Source: Mugil cephalus
Taxonomy: Eukaryota; Chordata; Actinopteri; Mugiliformes; Mugilidae
Assembly: GCF_022458985.1 (NCBI RefSeq)
Contig: NC_061778.1
Span: forward strand, 5,783,501 to 5,847,500
DNA: 64,000 bases
Reading direction: 5' to 3'
A program made the translations under genes and the position numbers. The notes beneath the pieces are model-generated. The model had not been told where the DNA came from and did no database searches. It worked only from the letters and a program-made list of their open reading frames with translations. Numbering within the stretch: the first letter of the stretch is position 1; each line of letters begins with the position of its first letter. Positions 49,016 to 60,900 of the stretch are shown in pieces.

Positions 49016-52000
49016 ATGATCACTCAAAGTAAACAGATCAGCACGGAAAATATTGAAGGTAAATGCTTCTCATCATGTTTTATTTAACAGTGTCAGTTTT
49101 GAATGAATTTATTGGAAGAATATGAAAGGAATCCAACTATATTAGCCTGATGGAGGATTTTAACAGATCAGATTAACAGAATTCTTTTATTATTAGTTTA
49201 GTAACTGAGCCACAGCTCTAAGGACAGTGGAAAGGTGCTGAAAACGAATAAGTGAGCACTCTCTGAATTCATTAACAACATACTCTGCGCTTTCAGGGCT
49301 ATGCATTCACCTTTAATGAGCTAAGCATTATTAATCGTCCTTTACTGACTGCCATGTTGCTCATCCAGCACCTCCTAAACCCTGTCCATTTACAAACCTT
49401 ATTTCAGACACTGAATTGGAAAAAGAAAATCTTGGTGAGTAGCATATAAGTTTAAAAATGTACCAGCGACTTCCTCCAAGAATGCCCAAGAACAGTATGA
49501 AATAGTTTGGCAAATGAACATTTAGTCAATCAACGGTGTGTTTAAGTCACACATCTATGGTTTAAACTTGTCAAATTGTCTTCTTGTGTCTTTTTTGCTT
49601 TCTACATAGTCTATGCTTTTCTAAAACAACCTCAGATGCCAATATGGCTCTTGGAAATTTGGTTCGGGCTTCATCACTATTTGTTTTGAGCGTTTAATCA
49701 TTTCATTAAAAAGACCAATCAGCGCATTGATGGAACCAATTGTATCCTCAAATAATAGACTGCAGAGACCACAGGCCACATAATGTTTACTACAGGCTGA
49801 ACCAGCACGTAATGTTCTAATGGTCTAAATACATGTTCACATTTGTTTACCACTTAATGGCAAGCACCCACATATGGTAACTTCATTAGCTCAGACTTTC
49901 TGCATGAAAAGGAAAGATTTGGAAACATTTCACAGAAGAATTAAAAAAAGTGTTCTTATAAACTACAGTAACACTCTTTGGGGGAAATTTTGAATTTCCA
50001 AGTATTTCAATGAGAGTCCTATTAAGGGTTAATGATGACACACTAGTAGTCCAGTAACTTCTTACAAAACTCATGTGACTTTCCTCAGAGATTAATTTGT
50101 CATCATTACTGACAAATGCGAATCCAGTGCAGCTCTCTGCCTGACTGCATGACGTTTCGTGTCACCTTTAATGAAAGGTGCCGTCCCACCGGATCATGTT
50201 AGTAGCTTAATTATGTCAACAGAGTAACCTTTAGTCTGGATTTAAATGCTCACAAGCCTGGGATTGCTGCATATTTTTCCAAACGCTTGCAAAGTCTTTC
50301 CGCTTTCTCTACAGATAAAAACTCGGGAAGTCTGGGATGTTTTGGCTGGTTGCTGGTGATCATATCCCTCATCTTTATAGGCGTAACCTTCCCCATCACA
50401 ATATTTATGTGTGTCAAGGTAGAGTATGTCCTCATTGTAGTGCTACCCGTCAGGGTTTGATTGCCATCTGACCACACGTTGCATTGATGTGGCTACGTAC
50501 AAAACCTGGGTTATAATTTTCCTTTTCCCACGCTGATTTGATTGTGGTCTCTGTGGTTGTCTCTAATGTCCAGATAGTTAACGAGTATGAGCGAGCAGTC
50601 ATTTTTAGACTCGGCCGGATCACGGACAGGAAACCTAAAGGCCCAGGTTTGTGGTTGATTACATACATGAGAACACACTGGAGGGAACTGGTTTTATGGC
50701 TGCAAATGAATCACTGTTACATATCATTTAGTATTCATGTCTTTCCAGGACTTTTTTTCGTTCTGCCCTGTACTGACAACTTTGTGAAAGTTGATCTGAG
50801 GACTATATCGTTTGATATTCCTCCACAAGAGGTATGCTTTTTCTTTTTCATCATTTGTTCTCATTTTTCTATCAAAAAGTTATATTATTATTATTTACCT
50901 TTGCAGATTCTAACCAGAGACTCAGTGACAGTGTCCGTGGATGGTGTGGTGTATTTCCGCATACATTGCCCCATCTCCTCTGTGGCCAATGTGTCCAATG
51001 CACACTCGTCCACGCGGCTGCTGGCTCAAACCACCCTGAGGAACGTGCTGGGAACTAAAAACCTTGCAGAGCTTCTGTCGGACAGAGAGGGCATTTCACT
51101 CAGTATGCAGGTGAGGATGGACGGTGAAGTAAAGAGTAAAGAGAAGTAAAGAGTTGAACATTAAAAAAATATATATATGTTCAGGAGTAAAATGTTTGAC
51201 TTTAAGATAATCTTTAGGTCAACTACTTCCTAACCATCCTGGTGTATGGAAGTTTTTCTGCCATCAGCGTTTCAGTATGAATTTTTAAATAAATTCAGTT
51301 TACAAATTCAGCATTTCAAAAAATTCAACCTCAAAAATTCAACATCTCAAAAAATTCAACCTCCAAAAGAGCCAGTCTCAACTTCCGGGTAACCAGGCAG
51401 AAGCAATCGATCCCAGCCCGCATTCCGAGTAAGCCAGTTTCTTTACTTCCGGTGCTACTCCCACCTGGTCGTCAATGGCCAAGTAACTCGTCATGGCGTT
51501 TTTCACTCGGTTTCTCCAAGATTTACCTTGAATTCCCGTAAACGACGTTAGTGCCTTTTTTCGTAGTTTTCAAGGTTATCAGCGTTTCCTTGTTTATGTA
51601 CGGTACGTTTTTAAAAGTTCACTAGTTACATATTTTTTCTGTCTATTTTCTTTAAGTTGCTTAGTCTCTTTTTGACCATGTGTAGCCTACAGTTCACCTA
51701 CTGACAAAAGAGGACACGATTAAACTTTTCTTTTTGCTTTTGTTTAAGTAATCTTGTTGTAGCTGTTTGTTATTCTTTTCTAATCTTGTTTAAATATTAT
51801 TTATTTGGTTTCCTTTGGTTGGGTTCATAAATACATTAGCATTTTGTTTATTTTGATTACCCGGTAGTGCTTTTATTTTGAAGGTGTGGTCATAGCGCAG
51901 CAGAAGCCATCCATGAATGTTTTCTCTTTGCCAGTCCAAATAAACCACACCAAATGTCATTTTTTTTTTTTTTTTTTTGCCTGGACATTGGGCTTTTTTC

Positions 52001-52686
52001 TCACAATCTCTGTGTGATCTAAAATCCCTGAGTGGCCGTTTGATTTGAATTTAGTTTGTTTATGAAGTAGGCCATAGCCACTACAAATCTATTAACTTAA
52101 AACCTGTATTAGTTGTTTGTTTTGACTGACACAATTGTCTTAAAAGGCAAACAGTGCAAAATAATTCACTAAAAAACAAAATAATGGGTTAATAACGTCT
52201 AAATTTGAGTTGGGTGATATGTTTCACAGTCATCTCATTAACTGTCAGTATATTATGTACGAATCCAGGAAGCTCTGGATGAAGCTACGGATCCGTGGGG
52301 CATCAAGGTCGAGCGCGTAGAGATCAAGGACGTGAAGCTGCCTCAGCAGCTGCAGCGAGCCATGGCGGCGGAGGCAGAGGCCAGCAGGGAGGCCAGGGCT
52401 AAGGTGAGGAGAGCGGTGGAAGGGTTTGTTTTCGACATGAAAGGCGGATCACTGAAGGAACATTAGAAATAACAGCAGTCTGTCTGCGTTTCAGATTATA
52501 GCTGCAGAGGGAGAGATGAACGCCTCCAGGGCTCTGAAAGAAGCCTCTCTGGTGATCGCTGAGTCACCCTCTGGCCTCCAGCTGCGTTACCTGCAGACTC
52601 TCAACGCCATCGCAGCAGAGAAGAACTCCACCATCATCTTCCCACTGCCCATAGACATGCTGCAGAGCTTCATGCACAAGAAGTGA
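49016..52686 (+). CDS. stoml3: Stomatin-family membrane protein, stomatin-like 3 (8 exons)
   Basis: Exons 49016-49058, 49408-49434, 50315-50418, 50574-50646, 50749-50831, 50907-51110, 52269-52403 and 52495-52686 join in frame to 286 aa (human STOML3: 291). Stomatins are hairpin proteins of the inner plasma-membrane leaflet that oligomerise and tune ion channels; STOML3 modulates mechanosensitive channels in sensory neurons. Visible: a short polar N-terminus; a hydrophobic hairpin at about 35-57 with the conserved Pro50 (TFPI); Cys32 and Cys56 as possible palmitoylation sites; a prohibitin/SPFH domain from about 59 ([14 protein letters not shown]) through [12 protein letters not shown] and [13 protein letters not shown]; the helical [11 protein letters not shown] segment; and the C-terminal [17 protein letters not shown]. 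Parts of the core read closer to stomatin than to mammalian STOML3; the N-terminal EKENL segment and the 13q-type synteny favour stoml3. Convergent with mtus2. Confidence 0.88.
51290..51372. repeat. Degenerate short tandem repeat, AAAATTCAACCTC-type unit
   Basis: Four to five imperfect units of AA(A)ATTCA(A/G)(C/T)NTC lie in stoml3 intron 6. The neighbouring sequence up to about 51950 may belong to a transposon, but I cannot classify it. Confidence 0.5.
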
Positions 52687-54976
52687 ATAATGTCAGAATA
52701 AGTAGAGTAAATGTAGTCAGTTACTACTGTTAGGAAAGCGGCATCTCGGTGTGTTTACTAACCATAAAAGATTTGACAGTTTTACTGAGAAGAAGGCGCC
52801 ATTTCATAATTATATATTTAAATGTATATCCACATCAAATTTCTACACGTATTATATATACTGACTGTGATTTAATACTTAAATACAAAGTGCAACATAT
52901 ACATTATGGACATTAATCGTCATCATTGACCACAATAACCAGCTAAGCTACAGTTCTGGAGGAGGACGAATAAATAAACATAAATAAATGAAAAGCACAA
53001 GGAATGTAAAACAATCTGATTAAGACATGCTTTCATAATAAACCCAGGGCATGGATTTCTGAAATACTGAATACAATCTTAAACAACGTAAGTTCTGTAA
53101 ACAACCAACAGAAGTAACGACACCCACGTGACGGGTCGACGCAAAGTGTAAACAAAACCTCTTATTCTAGTGTCTGACAAACATTCAGAAAATGAGAGCA
53201 AGGTCATGTCCACGGGACACAGAGGCAGTCAGTGCAATCGGAGAACCTGACGGGAAAAAAGAAAAAAAAACATCCACTTTCCTGTCAAAGCAAAAACCCA
53301 CCAGTTGTCCAAAACAGTAAATACAACTCACGCACAGTCAAACCCCAGGCATTTCCGCATTGTACATCAGAGCAGTTCAGTAAAAGAAATAACGCTTTAT
53401 CGGGATAATAATCCATTAACATAATAAAACACTATTTCGGTATAGTTTCGTATATTTCCTGACACTCTTTAAAATATTCTTGCAAAACCTCAGAGATGAG
53501 CGACTATGTGGTAAAAAAAAAAAAAAAAGGAAAATGAACTCAAACACACATGGCAGCTGCTTCCCTTTGATGACTACGATTCTCTTCAATACCTGAGAAT
53601 ATTCTCTGCAATGAGAAATGAGGTAACGCTGCAGTCAGAATGCACAACAGGGATTTTGCCAAAAGTCAATCGGAGGTGATGGAAATTTTGGGACCCATTA
53701 AAATGTTTTTTTTTTTTTTGTTCTGTGCTGAAAACCCAGAAAACAAGCTGCGAGATCACTAATGGGCACCTCCTACAGAGGAGCAATGAAACATAACAGA
53801 TCTACATTTTGCAGCGCCGGCACCATTTATGGCTGATTCCGCAGCAATTATAACTCCAGACGTATGACAGCTACAGTACATAATGAACTGCCGTGTTTAA
53901 TGATTTTCGCTTTGGTGGCTCCTACGGATCTTTGCATTTTTATCTTGGCGGATTATATTTTTCTAGCTCGACCGGCGGCGAGGGGAAACAAGCCTGAAAC
54001 GTACGGCGCAATGATTATTTCTTGGTTTCATATGAACAAATCCTTTTCCAATATTTCTTGGAAATAAGATGCGTTGCCCCTTCGCCTTTCCGCTTCCATA
54101 TCGTCACATATGGTAAACCTTAAATAAACGTCATTATAGCTGGAAGACAAAAGCATGCAATACATTTAAAGATTTTGCAAATTCAACTCAAATATATAGT
54201 TACACTGTGTTGGCAGTTCAGTGGATTTAGGAGTAATGTCGTAAGCACACTTTTCAAGTAAATGCAAACATTTTGAGAGGAACGTGGGATGGCTGATTGA
54301 GGTTAGATGGCTTGGGTAGTCATTCATACTCTCATCCCATATGAAATAATGTCAACACGCCCCAGAGAAGGATCCTCTCTTTGAGAGTAACTTACTGAAG
54401 GTAGTTTTGTAATTTTACTTTTTTAGAGTTGTGACCCCATAGTCGTTGCTGGTGGGAGAGAAAAGATGGTAAAAGGCGCTTCTTTAGTTTGCTGTTGCAC
54501 TTTTGAGGTTCGCTATGTCTTCTTCGTTCATCATCCTGAGCGCTGGGATGACGGTGGGGATGTAAATGGAGGCGGGAGAGTTGGCAATGAGGCACCATGA
54601 CTGTGATTCTGCTCTCTGGAACCCACAATGAACCCACAATCTCTTTTCATGCTGGAGTTTTGCAGTGCACCTGTTTGGTGGGGCGTTTGTGTGCAATAGG
54701 AAAAACTGTGAAGGACAGACAGTGCCCTCTTGAAAAATAAGAGGTGTGATCATTAATACGATTCGTTAGGTCAGAGATTAAAATTCCTGCTGTTCCACTT
54801 TGGAAATGCTTCACGCGTGTGAGTGGGTTGTCCCAAAAGCCTATTTCCATCGAGTGTAAAATCCTACATTTCTTAATGAGAGGAACATTCATTAAAGAGT
54901 CTTTAAGAAACAAATCTGGATATTCAACACCAGATAAAATAAAAAAAGCTCTCGATAGAAGAACTTCCACCGTGTA
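52687..54976. other. Convergent interval holding the stoml3 and mtus2 3' UTRs
   Basis: No coding sequence is supported. In the mtus2 direction I saw no AATAAA between its stop and the stoml3 stop; an ATTAAA variant (TTTAAT on plus, 53896-53901) is a candidate signal, which would give mtus2 a 3' UTR of about 1.1 kb. Confidence 0.45.
52969..52974 (+). terminator. stoml3: Candidate stoml3 poly(A) signal AATAAA
   Basis: AATAAA within 'aataaataaacataaataaa', about 0.28 kb after the stop; overlapping repeats of the hexamer follow. Confidence 0.45.
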
Positions 54977-57900
54977 TCATTGATGGTAGGAGTGTGGGCG
55001 TGCAGGTGAGCCCGGTCCGGAGCAGGGCCGGTGGATAGGGGAGGAGCTGGGGGACATGTGAGGGCTCAGCTCGCCCGTCTGCAGACGCCACAGCAGCTCC
55101 TCGTTGGTGCGACTCAGGCGCTTCTTCTCATTGCTCTCCTTCTCCACGTGCACTTGCAGGTTCGCATTTTCCTCGGAGAGTTGCCTGAGGAAGGCATTCA
55201 GGCACATTTGTCTAAATTTGTTCTACTCTATGCTAAGGTACGACAAATAAATAATTCACAAACTGCCCTTCAGAATTTATATTAGCATCGCAGATTCGCA
55301 AAGTGTAAATATTTCAAATGTTACACTGAGCAGCATTTGTAAGCCTAAATGTCTCTTACCATGGGTCAGTTCATTACCTCAATTCAAACTGGACCTCGAT
55401 TCATGTTTTAAATGAGTTTAAATCTGCAGCAGCATGCATTTGAACTGACCTGGACACAGCGAGGTTCTTGTCTATTCGTTCCTTCAGGTCTTCGTTCTGC
55501 TGCTGCAGCACCTGTAGTCTCTCCTCCAGGTACACGTTCTTTTCAGCCTGCTCAAAAACAAAGACGAAATGGTGCTCAACATTAAATTCTTCTAGTGACG
55601 GCTGACAGTCTGGAACCAGTGACGCTAGGAAATATGCGAAATATGCGAAATATTCTTTAGAAAGAAAAACATTGGTGTGACAGAGATGGCTGCAGCGAGA
55701 CTGCCTTTGACAGTTCCTTCTCTGAGACTGAAATCCTTTATATAAACTGTCACATGAGCTGTGTCTAACAATTGGGACATTTTACTCTGAAAGTCCAGTT
55801 AGATTTGATGGCGTAGCTACGGCGACAGCTCAGTTGGAGCGTGTTTCCACTTTAGTATTTCCGGCTGCTTTTGTATCTCCACAATTCTTGAACTGATTGT
55901 TTTGGAGCAGTAAAGATGGAACACATGGAGCAAAGGTTAACTGCGGAGGTTCAGAGGTATTTGTATGACTCGTCTTTGGCGAAAGTTTCAGTCGCCATTG
56001 TTGAAAGTGAAGCAGGGAGTGGAAACAAGACTGGTTAAAAAAGACACAGCACCGACTAGTGTTTGAGTGGTGTTGTTACAGTGTTGAGACAGACTGATAA
56101 GCGCACAAGTATAAGTGGTTCACACCAGCGTATGCTATGGTGGGTAGGTTACAGCATGTCCTTCAGTAAAAAAAACAAGACTGAAAGTATGTCTGCATAT
56201 TCTTCCTGCTTCACTTTCAACAGGCAGATGCAGCTTTCGAGTCATTCAAATGTGCAGATGTTCTTTTAGAGCTGAATTTCCTGTTAACTAAAGCAGAAAC
56301 CTGAAGCCTACTATTTTCTCCAGCTCTGAAATCTTCAGCTCCTGCTGATGAATCTGTTGATTTTTCATCTCCAGAACTTCTTTTAGACTCTTCAGGTCCT
56401 CCTCGATGTGTCTATATGGTGCCAGAGCATCCTGGGGGGAGAAAAAAAGCAAAGAATGCCACAATTAATCCTTAAAACTATGTTTTCTGGACGTTTCCTC
56501 CTGTAGCAGCAGTGAGTGTGTTGTTCTGTATCATGTAGCCGTTACCACGATCTGCTCATCTGTGCTCCTGCGAAGGGCCTCTTCAAATCGCTTGGCTCGA
56601 TCTCTGAGGCTTCGATTCTGAAACGTCAGCGTGTCCACCTGATCCTGGTGACCCAAGGAAATATTATTTTGACAACATCTGCCAATAGTAACACAACTTG
56701 TAGCACTATGTATCACAAGATCGGTTTTTGAAGAGAGCTGCTAACCTGCAGTGACAGTCTGATCTTTTGAAACTCTTCTTCCAGAGACTTCCTCTGCTGT
56801 TCGTGGGCCATCTTCAAATCTGACACAAGAAATGACAGCGTATAGTATATTATGCTTCACCATCATGTTATCATCTGTTAACTGTCAGAGGAGTGAGTCA
56901 TTATGGGCTGGAAACAGGATTGAAATGCAGTGCTTACTCTTCACAGTCCTGGCATGCTCGTCCTGCAGAGTGGCCAGAGTATCGTTGTGAGCTGTCTCCA
57001 TCTCCATCAAGGTTGACTCATGGTTCTCAGTCATCTCCTCGAGCTGTGGCCAAAATATGAAGGGTGATTTAGTGCAGGACCTTTGTATTAGAATGCATTC
57101 GACTTCACTAGTGTACCTAATGAACTGGCAAGTGAGTGTAGTTTTGTAGTAATTTTCAAATCCCACGAGAATAATAAAAAAAGAACATGTGAACAGACAG
57201 TTTCAGCTTATCTCCAGTCTCCATCAGGACACACACCTGCTCCTCCTGCTTGAACCGTAGCTCCTCCAGCTCGGCCCGTTGTTGAGCCTGCAGGCCCTCG
57301 GTCTCGTCCCTGTGCTGGGCCGTCAGACGCTCCTCCAGCGCTCCCAGCTCCTTCTGCTGCCGAGCCCGCAATCCCTGCAGCTCAGCCTCGAAGTGACGCT
57401 CCAGTTCCTCCTTCTCCTGCTGCAGTTGCTCCCAGTGTGCAACACTAAAAGCTGGAACACAGCGTAGGGATGGAGCTCATTTCACCAGATTCAAATTCAA
57501 ATTCAGGTTGTGTAATAATTCAAAACAAAAGAAAATTTATTTTTAAAAAAAGATTTCTTTATATTAGTATTTTAATCTCCTAAACAACATGTTTATTTTG
57601 TGAATGAAATGGCGTTTACTCTTTCATCTAGGGATAATTTCAGACTTCCATCAGCAGTGTCAATGTGGTCATTTGAGCCACACCTCTCATCAGCTGTGGG
57701 TGAATCACAGCTTTCTCTCCTCCCACATATCTGTCGTGCCATATCCTACTTACCCACTTCATCCCTGATTCTGGAGAGCTCCAGGGACAGTTCCCTCTCC
57801 TTTACAATGGCGCTCTCGCTCTGAAATGAAAAGAGATGCACGAACACATTTCAGTGCCAGTGCACAACGGTAGGAACAGCTTCAAGGGTGTAGTTTCATT

Positions 57901-60900
57901 GTCATCAGTGCTAGATGCTAAAAGACGAGGCAATCACTGTCAGGAGATCCAGGGTTTGAATGCTGCTCAGCTATTTGTGCGGTGTCCTCCACTTTCCCTT
58001 TCATGAACTGCAGAGGTCAGATGAATTAAATAAGATGGTGAGGCACAATCTTAAAAGGCCATCCATCCATCCATCATCCATCCATCCATCTGTCTGTCCG
58101 TCCATCCATCCGTCCGTCTGTCCATCCATCCATCCATCCATCCATCCATCCATCCATCCATCCATCCATCCATCCATCCATCATCCACCCATCCATCCAT
58201 CCATCCATCTCATCCATATAGCATATAGCTTGTAGCATTCAGCATATATTATGTAGTATGCAGCATGTAGCATATAGCATGTAGCATGCAGTGGTATTCT
58301 TTTGACATTGAGTAATGTTGACCAGGATGTCTACAGTGCTGTCAGTTAATTACCATTCAGATGTTGCATTTGTATTTTATTCTAATCAGTTTTATTTTTC
58401 CAACTTGATAAACAGCTCTGGAGTAAAAGTGGAAATGTTTGTCTCTGATTTAATTTATGCAGATATTGTAGTTAATATGAACATAAAAAGTGAGGGTGGG
58501 AGTAAAGAATGATTTAAGCCCTTAATGCATCAGATCTTCACATCATATCACTGATTAGTCGCATCTTTTTACCAAACATTACGTTGCACCACATGTGGAG
58601 CAAAGTACCAAAATGCTATTGCTGTCCTTTGTCCTAGTTGCTTTACCGGCCTGGTGCTCATCACTGGTCACTCTGGACATAGAAAGATGTAACAATTTTT
58701 AAAATCTGCTATAGATCAGTTGTTGAAATGCTTTAAGGAAGCCTGTAAGGGCCAATTTTAGCATATTTAGCACATAAACTCAGGCCCTATCCACTGGGGA
58801 ACCCTCATAGTGTGACACCCTCAAAACACACCCTTTTCCCAGAGGAGGACACACCACATAATTATTGATCCACATGAAGCATAATGACAACAGCCATCGC
58901 TGACTGAAGCTAAAGCAGAGCTCACGATGAGGTGGTTTTTGAGAAGAAGAGAAACAGAGAGAGGCGGAGAGGAGCAGGTGAAAAATGCATGAGATAGTAA
59001 ACAGTGCGTCTCAGCAGTCATGATGTCACCCTTTAAGAGGTCCTACGGAGAACATACGATCACATACAGTTTTCATGTCGGGTCCCACCCATCAGATGAA
59101 CGACCCTCAAATCAGATCTCCGGGGAGCTATGAGACATGTATTCTAATTTTCCCATAAGGCCCTCTCCAAGGCAACCTAATCCTAGGTCTGAAACTAATG
59201 ACTGTTCACACGAGCAATTACTTAAAAGGCCCACAAGCCAACAATATTCCTTCTACTGGAGTTTAAAACAGGGAAATCCTCACATCTGAGAAGCTGAATC
59301 AAGCTAATGTTTGGCTGATGCAGCAAAATGATTAATCTGTCATTTATATCACTTCAAAATCAACACTGCTTTATATACTGGGGTGCTCATTCTGAAGGAG
59401 ACTATAAAAAGCTACTGTTACACACAAAAAGATGGAGCCATGTCTCTAATTTTGCAAAGAAAACTGAACATACCATAAAAAATTGATTCATTCCATCAGG
59501 AAAGCAAGAGAATAATAATATGCATCCAACATGAAAGTTCTGCTACACAGTGAAAGGTGCGCTACCGTGTAGAATTAAACAGCAGACACACATTAGTGCG
59601 TTAAATATACAACCTCCCTACAAACTCTCAGAGCATTAAAAGGTGGAACAAGCAGACAAGCCTGCTTTGACTCAGCATAATCATGCACAGCTTTCCACAA
59701 GCCACCAGCTCTGTCTCTAGGTAACATAATCATCATATAGAAAGACACTCTCGCACCTCCCAACCCAAAAAAAAAAAAAAACCCACACACATGCGCACAA
59801 CCACAAACACATAAAGGAATCCTCGATGCTCAAACGAGCTCGCTGCCTGAGGAAAGCTTTACCGGCTTTACCGTATGGTCCAGACACCACACAGGGAGGA
59901 AATGGTGCCTACAGCAGCAGTGGCCCATACTAGGCTAGCAGATAGCAGCATCCCTTAGCCGGTCGGGGAGGCAGCAGTTTCAGACGCAAGTGCCAGAAAG
60001 AGACAGAAAAAGAGACAGAGGGGGGAGGGTGTCCGGCAGAGGATGGAGAGGAGGGGAGGAGAGACGGGAGGACCGGAGCCTCACCTCGTTTCCTGGTTTG
60101 CGACCATCACTTATCCCTGCTGGAACAAAGACTGCCAGCCTCAGCCCGGCTCTGCCTGCCTGCCTGCCTGCCCTCCCCGTAGACCCCCACCAACACGCCT
60201 CATATTACATTCGCACGCATGGCAGAGAGCAACGCACACACACACACATACACAGATACACGAATACACACGTACGTATGTGAGGTCTTTTGCATCTTCG
60301 AGGAAAAAAACAGAAAGAGGGAAGCAGGACAAGGCGGGGGAGGGAGGTGATCAATAAGTGGCCAATTATTTGCTCCGTTACCAAGCTAGAGGAAAAACAG
60401 ACAAACACGCTCAGTGAAATTCATTTATTTCTAATGGATTTAACTACATGAAGCTGGGATCTGAGCTTTGGATGTGAACTTTCTTGCAAAAAAAATCTTA
60501 TAGAGTATTACAGAGCTTTAATGCTGGTGAAGCTCATGCAAAAGAATACGAGATCTTACTAGATGTAAACATAAAAATTAGCATAAGATGCTGGATTGCA
60601 AGAGTTTCACTAAAAGATCTCAACCACAGCTATTAGAGCACATAACCACATAAATACAATATCTAACAATATTACCTGACATGCTGCATGTAACCATTAA
60701 ACATATGAGGAAATCTAAATGGGAGGCGTATCTTTCCATTGTACCTATTTGCAGTTGCATTTCCCATACATGCACCTCCACCCATCCTCCCGTAGATTGC
60801 CTTCTGCCCATGCTCGACAATGAGTCTCAATAAAAGTGCAGGCAGACATGTGCAGGAAGCCTTAACCTCATTAATCATCTCCCACCGTGGAGCAGAACTC

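Noticed and set aside
58057..58210. Regular short repeats resembling a CRISPR array
   Set aside because: It is a tetranucleotide CATC microsatellite without spacers, in a vertebrate intron.
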